A DNA stretch of 6,565 bases from Planctomycetaceae bacterium (GCA_031283515.1 JAITBS010000466.1:1-6565); one strand, 5' to 3'; positions 1 to 4,833 are shown, numbered from the stretch's first letter. The notes: generated by a model from the sequence alone, not told the origin. A program made the numbers and translations.

Positions 1-86
1 TGCGGACTGCGGTCAAGCAGCTGGAGAATCCGATAACCGCCGAAAAGAAAAACATTGGTATCCACGACGTACCTACGATAATTCAT
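1..86 (-). CDS. N-terminal fragment of a PIN-like domain protein, cut by window edge
   Basis: Only 28 codons are visible, reading from an ATG at 86 toward base 1. The peptide begins MNYRRYVVDTNVFLFGGYRI, and the hydrophobic-VVDTNVFL pattern is the classic first strand and first catalytic Asp (D9) of PIN-domain ribonucleases. An in-frame TAA lies four codons upstream, so the ATG at 86 is a credible start, although no Shine-Dalgarno sequence precedes it. It lies on the same strand as, and 93 bp downstream of, the ribbon-helix-helix gene ending at 180, so it could be a VapC-type partner of that protein. The stretch is visibly more GC-rich than the following 3 kb. The rest of the protein is outside the window, so the family call rests on one motif. 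Confidence 0.45.
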   Translation of the reverse strand, partial: MNYRRYVVDTNVFLFGGYRILQLLDRSP

Positions 87-103
87 GGAAATAATTTATA
101 GTT

Positions 104-131
104 GATAGTGGAGAGTGGATAGTGGAGAGTT
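104..131. repeat. Two tandem copies of a 14-bp repeat (GATAGTGGAGAGTG)
   Basis: Copies at 104-117 and 118-131 differ only in the last base. The repeat lies in the 93-bp gap between the partial PIN-like gene and the ribbon-helix-helix gene, near a change from GC-richer to AT-rich sequence. It is short and could be slippage-prone intergenic DNA rather than a functional site. Confidence 0.8.
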
Positions 132-179
132 CGCAAGCGGATGAACAACGCAAACGGAAATGGCGTGTGTATCAGTGAA

Positions 180-518
180 CTATTTTTTGATATTGAGTTT
201 GGATTCGATTTTTTTGAGGTGTTGAAGGACGGTTTGAAAGTGATTTTTTTCTTGTAACGCTCTGCTGCGAATTAAGGAACTGAGGGTAGTTTTTTCTTGT
301 TGGGCGTCTGTTTCCAGTTTAACTCTTTCGTCTTGAGTTAAACGGATAAGAACTGAAAAATTACGAGTTTTGTTGTGTTTTTCTTTTCGGGCTTGTTCAA
401 GTTTTTTGTTACCCTCATCTGCCCCTTCCGAAATGTATTTAAATCTTTCTTCTGGGGTCATATTGGGGGCAACTTTGCAAAATTGCCGTCGGGCTTTTTT
501 AATGAATTCTAATGTCAT
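180..518 (-). CDS. Ribbon-helix-helix (MobC/CopG-like) protein, putative antitoxin
   Basis: A 112-residue protein. The C-terminal half (about residues 52-90) reads as a ribbon-helix-helix unit: a short basic strand (NFSVLIRLT) followed by two amphipathic helices (QDERVKLETDAQQEK and LSSLIRSRAL), as in CopG/Arc-type antitoxins and MobC-like plasmid proteins. The lysine-rich N-terminal half contains MTPEERFKYISEGADEG and is probably helical. The start at 518 is supported by GGAG eight bases upstream and by an ATGA overlap with the end of the PIN gene, which implies translational coupling. By family logic it would bind DNA as a dimer, autoregulate the operon and neutralise the PIN toxin encoded immediately upstream. 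The order is toxin first, antitoxin second, the reverse of most VapBC pairs. It could instead pair with the partial PIN-like gene at 86-1, or be a mobilisation accessory protein. Confidence 0.65.
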   Translation of the reverse strand: MTLEFIKKARRQFCKVAPNMTPEERFKYISEGADEGNKKLEQARKEKHNKTRNFSVLIRLTQDERVKLETDAQQEKTTLSSLIRSRALQEKNHFQTVLQHLKKIESKLNIKK

Positions 519-985
519 TTTTGAATCTCCATAAAGATTGAAGGGGTTACAATATCAGGAATGAAAATATTTTGTTCAGTATTGATTTTTTGAACGAGTT
601 GAATTGTTCTTTTTCGGGCGATGTGGGCGATGTCGCAGGTAATAAAAAAATCACAGGAAAAAATACTCGCATAAGCAATGTGTGACAGATCAAAATAATG
701 ATTAAATGTCAAAACTTTTTCTTTGAGGTAAATTTCAACTAAATAATCGGTTTTTTGAGACTTAGGTAATTTGGCAATATTATACGTTTCAATAATATCG
801 GCGATTTTGTCAATTAACTCAATCGGCGAAAAATTAATTTCGTGAGAAAAAATCGGCGAAACAAACAACTGAAATGAATTTAATTTTTCAGCAAAACAGT
901 CAAATAGTTTAACGACTTCTTTGGTGTTGGTACTGTTGTCAAATAAACTGCAAACGGTGGATGTGTCGAAACAAATTTTTTGCAT
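515..985 (-). CDS. PIN-domain ribonuclease-like protein, putative VapC-type toxin
   Basis: A 156-residue protein, a usual length for a single PIN domain. The expected acidic residues are present in order: D7 in MQKICFDTSTV, E49 in SPIFSHEI, D99 in YFDLSHIAYAS and D118 in FFITCDIAHI. PIN toxins use such acidic residues to hold Mg2+/Mn2+ and cleave RNA, often tRNA or rRNA. The start at 985 is chosen because AAAGGAG lies 11 bases upstream, the PIN fold begins exactly here, and a sigma70-type promoter at 1021-1048 points into it. The frame stays open to 1114, but an upstream start would lie within or before that promoter and adds an unlikely aromatic-rich leader. The gene overlaps the downstream ribbon-helix-helix gene by 4 nt, so the two form a toxin-antitoxin-like operon. 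The target is not readable from sequence. Confidence 0.75.
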   Translation of the reverse strand: MQKICFDTSTVCSLFDNSTNTKEVVKLFDCFAEKLNSFQLFVSPIFSHEINFSPIELIDKIADIIETYNIAKLPKSQKTDYLVEIYLKEKVLTFNHYFDLSHIAYASIFSCDFFITCDIAHIARKRTIQLVQKINTEQNIFIPDIVTPSIFMEIQK

Positions 986-1020
986 GGTGAATTTTTCTCC
1001 TTTGGCATCCTGATAATAGT

Positions 1021-1048
1021 AGTATAACATTGATTTACGGTTTGCCAA
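1021..1048 (-). promoter_or_regulatory. Sigma70-type promoter of the PIN/ribbon-helix-helix operon
   Basis: On the minus strand TTGGCA (-35, bases 1048-1043) and TATACT (-10, bases 1026-1021) are separated by 16 bp. Transcription would begin about 25-30 bases before the PIN start codon at 985, leaving room for the AAAGGAG ribosome binding site. This is the best promoter match on the minus strand. Confidence 0.6.
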
Positions 1049-1359
1049 TCCCCGAAAAAAATAAAACTCTCTCCACTTGCCACTATTAATTCCCCAAAAA
1101 TCACGAAAAGTCAAAAAATCCTAAAAAAATTTCTACCCTGAAAAGGACGGACTTTTCGTAATTTTTCTAAAAATTTTTTGAAACGGCGGTTGCGAAAAAA
1201 AAAAGAATTTTTTTGTACGAATACAGGTTGTCAATTATCGTACAAATGTTTGAAAATCTAACAATTTTTGTTGGGTTGTTTTTGTTGTTATTTTGAGAAT
1301 AGAATTTGTTGGTTCTTGATTCCAAACTTTACCGTAAAGAAGGCTTTTTAACTTTTTAA
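1049..1359. other. AT-rich intergenic stretch between the two minus-strand operons
   Basis: No convincing coding sequence. It holds a 6-bp hairpin (GAAAAG/CTTTTC, 1140-1157) that on the minus strand is followed, after a short gap, by T runs; a palindromic A/T tract at 1161-1176; a small palindrome CTTTAC-C-GTAAAG (1327-1339) just after the end of the DUF1828 gene; and one copy of the TGTACGA-type repeat (1212-1246). The hairpins could weakly end transcription of the DUF1828 operon, but none is a strong terminator. Confidence 0.5.
1212..1246. repeat. Copy 1 of a 33-bp direct repeat with 9-bp inverted arms
   Basis: TTTGTACGA (1212-1220) and TCGTACAAA (1238-1246) are perfect inverted arms around a 17-bp spacer. 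Bases 1214-1229 are identical over 16 bp to 2694-2709, and the distal arm recurs at 2717-2725, so this copy and the one at 2694-2725 are direct repeats flanking the DUF6978/DUF1828 operon. They could be recombination sites for cassette exchange or a shared operator for the two minus-strand operons. Sequence alone does not decide. Confidence 0.75.
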
Positions 1360-2127
1360 TTATGTAACAAGTTTTGATTGTATTTGATTACGTTTTGACC
1401 AAAAAACGGGGTTGAGATTATAATTTTTTAATGCGGCAACCACTGCGGACGGAACAACTTTAGCATCATTGAGTAACGCAAAAAGTTCTGTTCCTTCCTG
1501 TCTTTCTTTTTGAGTGTCGATCCATTTGAAAACAAGGGTTTCGGCATTATCTTTATTGGGGTTTGATATGACTTGAACAATTCGTTCATTTTCTTTATTG
1601 GATTTGGGAATAATAAAATCGAACTGGTGATCAAAACCGCTTGTACCGGAAAGTTTAATTTTGGGGGTATAACGAATATTTACCATGTCGAACCAATTGG
1701 TTACGTCTTCAAAAAAAAGATTCGTAACATGTGGAGTGGCGAGATAAAACATATCATCAATTGCCAACATTGCCTGAATGAGGTTATGTTTTTTCGGGGC
1801 GAAATCATCGGCGGTCGCTTGAACCGTGAGGGTATTATCGAGGAGTTGAATTCCGAATCCGGCAAGAGTGGTGTTTAATATTTTTTTACGTTTGGGGTTG
1901 GTCAATTCACAACCGGAGTTAATCAGATCGTTAATAATATTACCATCATCAGTTAAAATATAGGTATTATCTTTTTTTTGAACATAAATTTGGAGACAAT
2001 CATTATGCCGATCAAGATAAGGAGTTGTAATTTCAACCCAATCAGAATCAATTTGTTTTATGTTGGTTTTATCTTGCAACCAGTGGTAATATTTTTGTAA
2101 GATATTATTAATGTCGTTAGTAATCAT
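1360..2127 (-). CDS. DUF1828/DUF1829 domain protein
   Basis: A 255-residue soluble protein that I recognise as the DUF1828 plus DUF1829 architecture. The N-terminal DUF1828 part covers about residues 30-120, with the features YLDRHNDCLQIYVQ, TYILTDDGNIINDLINSG and KRKKILNTTLAGFGIQL. The C-terminal DUF1829 part covers about residues 150-245, with FDHQFDFIIPKSNKENERIV and ETLVFKWIDTQKER. No signal peptide or membrane segment is seen. The biochemical function of these domains is not known to me; the genes typically sit in mobile or defence-rich regions. Its start (2127) overlaps the stop of the DUF6978-like gene by 4 nt (ATGA) and lacks its own Shine-Dalgarno sequence, so it is probably translated by coupling. 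The tight pairing suggests a two-component toxin-antitoxin or anti-phage module. The role is inference; the domain call is fairly confident. Confidence 0.8.
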   Translation of the reverse strand: MITNDINNILQKYYHWLQDKTNIKQIDSDWVEITTPYLDRHNDCLQIYVQKKDNTYILTDDGNIINDLINSGCELTNPKRKKILNTTLAGFGIQLLDNTLTVQATADDFAPKKHNLIQAMLAIDDMFYLATPHVTNLFFEDVTNWFDMVNIRYTPKIKLSGTSGFDHQFDFIIPKSNKENERIVQVISNPNKDNAETLVFKWIDTQKERQEGTELFALLNDAKVVPSAVVAALKNYNLNPVFWSKRNQIQSKLVT

Positions 2128-2567
2128 ATCAGTATATCTGTTCTAATAAATTGTGTTGATGTAACGTTACAATAAATTAAAAATTCTTTAAACGTTTGAA
2201 TGATGTCATTAGGGTTGGTAAAAGTTGACGGCAGGGGATAGGCCCATTTATCATCGTACCCTTCTCTATACAAATGTAAATGAGGGCAAGTTATTTCGGT
2301 ATTATCGGGATTTCGATGGTGTTGTCCGTTGGTGTCTAATCGAACGAGAACAACTTTTTTTCTGGCTCTCATTTGTAGTGTATTTTTTTCGAGAACTATG
2401 TTACTTCGTGAAATATCTAATATAAAGTCTTCTTTTTTGGGTTTTGAATATAAAGGAATATGCAAGGAATTGCCCAAAGCCGGAAATTTGAGTACTTTTT
2501 TCTCAAGGCAAACTTTTTCCATTTGCAATAATTGGTCTGCTTCTTTTTGCGTAAGATTGTGTGGCAT
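2124..2567 (-). CDS. DUF6978-like protein, partner of the DUF1828/DUF1829 protein
   Basis: A 147-residue protein resembling the DUF6978 family: it opens with LTQKEADQLLQMEKV, then LDISRSNIVLEKNT, RARKKVVLVRLDTNG, a His-rich segment HHRNPD (about residues 83-88) and the strongest block, CPHLHLYREGYDDKWAYPLP (about 94-113), then a C-terminal helix KEFLIYCNV. Clustered His, Cys and acidic residues in the conserved block suggest a metal or active site, but no activity is known to me. The start is uncertain: ATG at 2567 fits the family start, ATG at 2591 or TTG at 2606 would add 8 or 13 residues, and none has a strong ribosome binding site. It is the first gene of an operon and overlaps the DUF1828/DUF1829 gene by 4 nt. 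A copy of the 32-33 bp repeat lies about 130 bp upstream of its start. Confidence 0.7.
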   Translation of the reverse strand: MPHNLTQKEADQLLQMEKVCLEKKVLKFPALGNSLHIPLYSKPKKEDFILDISRSNIVLEKNTLQMRARKKVVLVRLDTNGQHHRNPDNTEITCPHLHLYREGYDDKWAYPLPSTFTNPNDIIQTFKEFLIYCNVTSTQFIRTDILI

Positions 2568-2693
2568 TGCGTTTCTTTGGAAAAAAATCATGAAATTCCA
2601 ACGCAATAATACAAATTTTCCCCAAACAATAAAAGACCAATTTTTTTACTTTTTTTTGTCCTGCTTTTTAGCAGAAAAATGAAACAAACTAAA

Positions 2694-2725
2694 TGTACGA
2701 ATACAGGTTTTCCTTTTCGTACAAA
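2694..2725. repeat. Copy 2 of the direct repeat with TGTACGA/TCGTACA arms
   Basis: TGTACGA (2694-2700) and TCGTACA (2717-2723) form 7-bp inverted arms around a 16-bp spacer. Bases 2694-2709 match copy 1 (1214-1229) perfectly; the inner part of the spacer diverges and is one base shorter; then TCGTACAAA matches again. The conserved outer blocks with a drifting centre indicate a protein-binding or recombination site. Confidence 0.75.
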
Positions 2726-2784
2726 CCATATTTCTGCAACATCCCAAAAAATTAGTAAATTTTTTAATTCCGATATAATAAGAA

Positions 2785-2810
2785 CTTACGGAAAATAATT
2801 TTCGTACAAA
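2785..2810. repeat. Degenerate half-copy of the TCGTACAAA repeat beside the integrase
   Basis: TTTTCGTACAAA (2799-2810) repeats the distal arm and flank of copy 2 exactly. The opposite arm is degenerate (CTTACGGAAAA, 2785-2795), still giving an imperfect inverted repeat. It lies about 130 bp before the integrase start codon, where an attI-like site or arm-type binding site could sit. It may also be chance in AT-rich DNA. Confidence 0.4.
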
Positions 2811-2862
2811 TCCACTATTTCCCGCTTTTTGTCAAAACTGGTCTTGCTCTGTAACCTACATT

Positions 2863-2910
2863 CGCTATACTGGCGTTGTCTCAATCAGAGATAGCGGGTT
2901 CGAAGCCGCT
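2863..2910 (+). promoter_or_regulatory. Alternative-hairpin region in the integrase leader
   Basis: Three inverted repeats overlap: CGCTAT (2863-2868) with ATAGCG (2891-2896), TCTC (2879-2882) with GAGA (2888-2891), and AGCGG (2893-2897) with CCGCT (2906-2910). The last is followed within a few bases by a run of seven T, so it could act as a weak terminator or attenuator before the integrase, with the first pairing as the competing fold. GGGTTCGAA within it resembles a tRNA T-loop and also occurs in the tRNA-Arg remnant at 4088-4096. Confidence 0.35.
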
Positions 2911-2937
2911 CAAACATTTTTTTGCTCGTTATCTAAC

Positions 2938-3990
2938 ATGGAATCAACACTGTATTTCGAACAGGCGGTTCAGCCTGCGCGCGCAATCGCTTTATGCGAA
3001 CTTGTAGAATTGTTTTTGCGTTACAACAAAAACATTGACAAAAGCGACCAGTACGCAATCAAACGGGCGTTTTACATTTTATTATCTTTGTTTCCTGATA
3101 ACCAACCGAAACCGGACACCGGTAATTTTAAAGTTGGTTATATTGTTATGTTTCAGAAACATTTGATAAAAATGGGATTTGCAAAAAGCCAAAATAATAG
3201 GCTATTCAAATTGTTAAAACGTGTCTTCTCTTGGGGCGCAAAACCCAATTTCGACGAAAACGGAACTTGGGACAAATTGCCGACATTTGTCTCGTCGGCA
3301 TTCATTGCTGATATGCAAGCACTAACAACCGTATCAGAAGGAAAAACAAACCCGCCTCGTTCTGATGTTGAAGAAAATGTTGTACGGGCAGTGTTTCCTT
3401 TTGTTTCGGAAAAAATAGCCGATATGTTACAAATTCAACTCCTTACGGGAATGCGACCCAAAGAGTTGTGTAATATGTGTGTTGGCGATATTAAGAGAAC
3501 GAAAAAAGAATTCGCAGAATACGGCAGATTATATGACGGAATTAACTGGATTTACGTTTTGAAAACACACAAAACAGAAAAAAAAATCGGAGCAAAAGCA
3601 ATTCCGCTTGGAATTGAAGAGCAAGATATTATAAATAAATATTGGAACGATAACACGTTATCACCAATATTCAAAAACAAAAACGGCAAGGCATTCACCA
3701 GAGCAGAATACGGAAGGAAAATTAAAAATGCTATTGATAAAAACGAATTACAAAAATTCGTTCCCTACCAGATTCGGCACACTTCATTAACGGAAATATC
3801 GGCGGAACACGGGCGAGATATCGCACGGGCAGTCGCCGGTCACACGACCGAAAAAATGACAGCAATTTATGATCACAGCGACATTATCAAAGCTCTTTAT
3901 GTTGTGAATGAACGCAACAAAAACTATCGAAAAAATGAAAAAGATACCGCAACAAGTACACCAATATTAAGAATTTATACAGGAGAATAA
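2938..3990 (+). CDS. Tyrosine recombinase / phage-type integrase
   Basis: A 350-residue site-specific recombinase. The N-terminal 130 residues are a helical core-binding-like domain; the catalytic domain follows. Visible catalytic residues are R173 in LLTGMRPKELCNM (box I), a Lys in the LKTHKT turn (K209 or K212), Y277-x-x-R280 in PYQIRHTS (box II, with Tyr at the usual His position), H302 in VAGHTTEKM and the nucleophile Y311 in TAIYDHSD. All key residues except the box II His are present, so it is probably active. It would cut and rejoin DNA through a 3'-phosphotyrosine intermediate to integrate or excise an element. The ATG at 2938 has no Shine-Dalgarno sequence, and the frame is open upstream through the hairpin region, so the start is not certain. 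It is divergent from the toxin-antitoxin-like operons and immediately precedes a tRNA-Arg 3' segment, a common integrase target. Confidence 0.9.
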   Translation: MESTLYFEQAVQPARAIALCELVELFLRYNKNIDKSDQYAIKRAFYILLSLFPDNQPKPDTGNFKVGYIVMFQKHLIKMGFAKSQNNRLFKLLKRVFSWGAKPNFDENGTWDKLPTFVSSAFIADMQALTTVSEGKTNPPRSDVEENVVRAVFPFVSEKIADMLQIQLLTGMRPKELCNMCVGDIKRTKKEFAEYGRLYDGINWIYVLKTHKTEKKIGAKAIPLGIEEQDIINKYWNDNTLSPIFKNKNGKAFTRAEYGRKIKNAIDKNELQKFVPYQIRHTSLTEISAEHGRDIARAVAGHTTEKMTAIYDHSDIIKALYVVNERNKNYRKNEKDTATSTPILRIYTGE

Positions 3991-4025
3991 GAAATGAAAA
4001 GCACGGGAGTTTTGTCCGGTCACAA

Positions 4026-4052
4026 GCGCATAGGTTACACCAACCTATGCGC
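4026..4052. repeat. Perfect 11-bp inverted repeat with 5-nt loop in the tRNA/att region
   Basis: GCGCATAGGTT (4026-4036) pairs perfectly with AACCTATGCGC (4042-4052). It occupies the place where the D arm of the tRNA-Arg should be. It is not followed by a T run, so it is not an intrinsic terminator. A recombinase binding site at the att junction is a reasonable reading. Confidence 0.8.
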
Positions 4053-4063
4053 AAAAGAGGCTT

Positions 4064-4110
4064 TCGGTCTACGGAACCGAGGGTTGGGGGTTCGAATCCC
4101 TCCGGACGTA
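4064..4110 (+). tRNA. 3' portion of tRNA-Arg(ACG), likely integrase attachment-site remnant
   Basis: Canonical tRNA geometry is seen from the anticodon arm to the discriminator base: anticodon stem TCGGT/ACCGA with a 7-nt loop CTACGGA (anticodon ACG, 4071-4073), a 5-nt variable loop, T stem GGGGG/CCCTC with loop TTCGAAT, then CGGACGT and discriminator A (4110); CCA is not encoded. Upstream, TTGTCCG (4012-4018) could pair with CGGACG(T) of the acceptor, but 45 nt instead of about 19 separate it from the anticodon stem and contain the 4026-4052 hairpin in place of a D arm. The tRNA is therefore disrupted or only its 3' part is present, as expected where an element has integrated in a tRNA gene. 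It follows the integrase by about 75 bp and is followed by a terminator. Confidence 0.7.
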
Positions 4111-4169
4111 ATGTGCAGGGGTAATGCAGGATGTGTGCCCTTATTTACCGCTTCTAACCTGTGCAATAT

Positions 4170-4211
4170 GTCTGGCAGCATTTCTACGCGCTGTCCAGAC
4201 TTTCTTTTTTT
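4170..4211 (+). terminator. Rho-independent terminator downstream of the tRNA-Arg segment
   Basis: GTCTGGCAGC (4170-4179) pairs with GCTG-T-CCAGAC (4190-4200), a 10-bp stem with one bulged T, followed directly by TTTCTTTTTTT (4201-4211). It would end transcription of the tRNA and of any integrase read-through. Confidence 0.75.
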
Positions 4212-4244
4212 ACCTCTTTTCTCTAGGAAAGGAGGATTCTTGTA

Positions 4245-4316
4245 ATGATTGATTTTTCTCAATTTAAATTACTTGAAGAAAAATTACTGAAAACGGAAAA
4301 ATTGAAAAAAGAATAA
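4245..4316 (+). CDS. 23-residue micro-ORF with a strong ribosome binding site, possibly a decayed gene start
   Basis: AGGAAAGGAGG (4225-4235) lies nine bases before an ATG that encodes MIDFSQFKLLEEKLLKTEKL plus KKE and then TAA. The ribosome binding site is the strongest in the window, and the peptide is a plausible amphipathic lysine/glutamate-rich helix. Just after the stop, the +2 frame continues as NEYGITLEC, so loss of one base near 4314 would explain a frameshifted gene. About 20 bp further on, the MITE-like element has inserted. Joining the flanks across that insertion gives only about ten more codons. I do not recognise the product; it is either a real small peptide or a truncated pseudogene. 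Confidence 0.4.
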   Translation: MIDFSQFKLLEEKLLKTEKLKKE

Positions 4317-4336
4317 ATGAATATGGAATAACTTTA

Positions 4337-4646
4337 GAATGTTTGTAATACATCAGTGGAATTTTTTTTGAATTGGTTTACTGTTGTAAATTAAAAGGTA
4401 GGCAACTAACAGGTAGGCGACCTTTCGCCGAAAGGTTTTAAACAATAAACCCACGGTCGCAACGGTTGGGCTTAGTATAGTGTTGTACGCCGTGAGTCCT
4501 TAATTTCCGTCCGTCAACAGGGGCAAGTCGGCGAGTACGCCGTATTGTATTGTTTAAAACGTTTCGGCGAAACGTTGACTACCTTTTGAGTTTCACTGGG
4601 GTGAAAATCGAAAAATAAAAATTCCACTGATATATTACGAATGTTT
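4337..4646. repeat. 8-bp target-site duplication GAATGTTT flanking the MITE-like element
   Basis: GAATGTTT occurs at 4337-4344 and again, perfectly, at 4639-4646, immediately outside the two terminal inverted repeats. This is the footprint of a transposase-mediated insertion with an 8-bp staggered cut. Confidence 0.85.
4345..4638. mobile_element. 294-bp MITE-like non-autonomous transposable element
   Basis: The termini are 22-bp inverted repeats (4345-4366 and 4617-4638) matching at 21 of 22 positions, with a perfect 15-bp core ATCAGTGGAATTTTT. Nested inside are more paired arms: 4393-4406 with 4574-4587 (13 of 14) and 4423-4447 with 4548-4572 (24 of 25), the latter containing TTTCGCCGAAA and GTTTTAAACAATA. 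The centre (4448-4547) is unpaired except for small hairpins such as GGCG-AGTA-CGCC (4530-4541) and a direct repeat of GTACGCCGT. There is no transposase, so it would have been moved in trans. A single-stranded copy would fold into one long hairpin. Direct 8-bp duplication at both ends supports true insertion. It lies between the micro-ORF and csx3, ending 195 bp before csx3, and could affect csx3 transcription. The parent insertion-sequence family is not identified. Confidence 0.85.
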
Positions 4647-4784
4647 CTATTTTCGACTGGGCAAAGGTTTGACTTAGTAATAAAGACATCATATAATTTT
4701 TTTCTGGTTTTTTTATTTTTCAAAGCGGAGTATCCGCTGTAACTCTTGTCAAAAAATAAATTTTTAGAAATTGCCCAAAGAAAA

Positions 4785-4812
4785 TTGTTTCTATATTAGC
4801 ATATCATACAAT
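4785..4812 (+). promoter_or_regulatory. Candidate promoter for the csx3-cas10 operon
   Basis: TTGTTT (4785-4790) and TACAAT (4807-4812) are separated by 16 bp, with the csx3 ATG at 4834. An overlapping alternative is TTGCCC (4771-4776) with TATTAG (4794-4799) at 17 bp. The region is so AT-rich that either match could be chance. AAGGA (4814-4818) is 15 bases from the ATG, too far for an ideal ribosome binding site. Confidence 0.35.
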
Positions 4813-4833
4813 TAAGGAACAAAAAGAAAAATA

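Larger units (their letters stand above)
2592..2937. other. Divergent intergenic region between the DUF6978 operon and the integrase
   Basis: About 345 bp with no gene. It separates leftward DUF6978/DUF1828 transcription from rightward integrase transcription. It holds a small hairpin CTGCT-TTTT-AGCAG (2661-2674), the second repeat copy (2694-2725), a half-copy (2785-2810), and a GC-richer hairpin region (2863-2910) just before the integrase start. Both divergent promoters should be here, but I see no clean -35/-10 pair for either. Confidence 0.5.

Noticed and set aside
880..1104. Minus-strand frame of 74 codons overlapping the PIN gene
   Set aside because: Out of frame with the PIN gene, no recognisable domain; the PIN frame has clear catalytic motifs.
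986..1114. Upstream extension of the PIN gene to 1114
   Set aside because: The ATG at 985 has a proper AAAGGAG, the PIN fold starts there, and a promoter at 1021-1048 lies inside the extension.
1214..1246. TTGACA within repeat copy 1 on the minus strand as a -35 box
   Set aside because: No -10 hexamer at proper spacing, and TTGACA is not conserved in copy 2.
1573..1878. Plus-strand frames inside the DUF1828/DUF1829 and DUF6978 genes (also 2225-2425, 2329-2682)
   Set aside because: Antisense shadows of genes with recognisable conserved blocks.
2893..2910. tRNA T-arm at GGGTTCGAAG before the integrase
   Set aside because: With a standard 7-nt T loop the stem mispairs at two positions, and no anticodon or acceptor arm surrounds it; it is better read as a plain hairpin.
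3994..4262. Protein frames across the tRNA-Arg region, including the minus-strand frame with GGIRTPNPRFRRP
   Set aside because: This is the well-known false translation of a tRNA antisense strand; RNA structure explains the sequence.
4423..4572. Two CRISPR-like repeats in the MITE (GTTTTAAAC blocks)
   Set aside because: The copies are inverted rather than direct, only two exist, and they sit symmetrically inside terminal inverted repeats with a target duplication.
4514..4723. Minus-strand 69-codon frame crossing the MITE right end
   Set aside because: It runs across the transposon terminus and target duplication, with no domain or ribosome binding site.
4724..4738. AGCGG/CCGCT hairpin upstream of csx3 as a terminator
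   Set aside because: Only 5 bp, and no T run follows on either strand.
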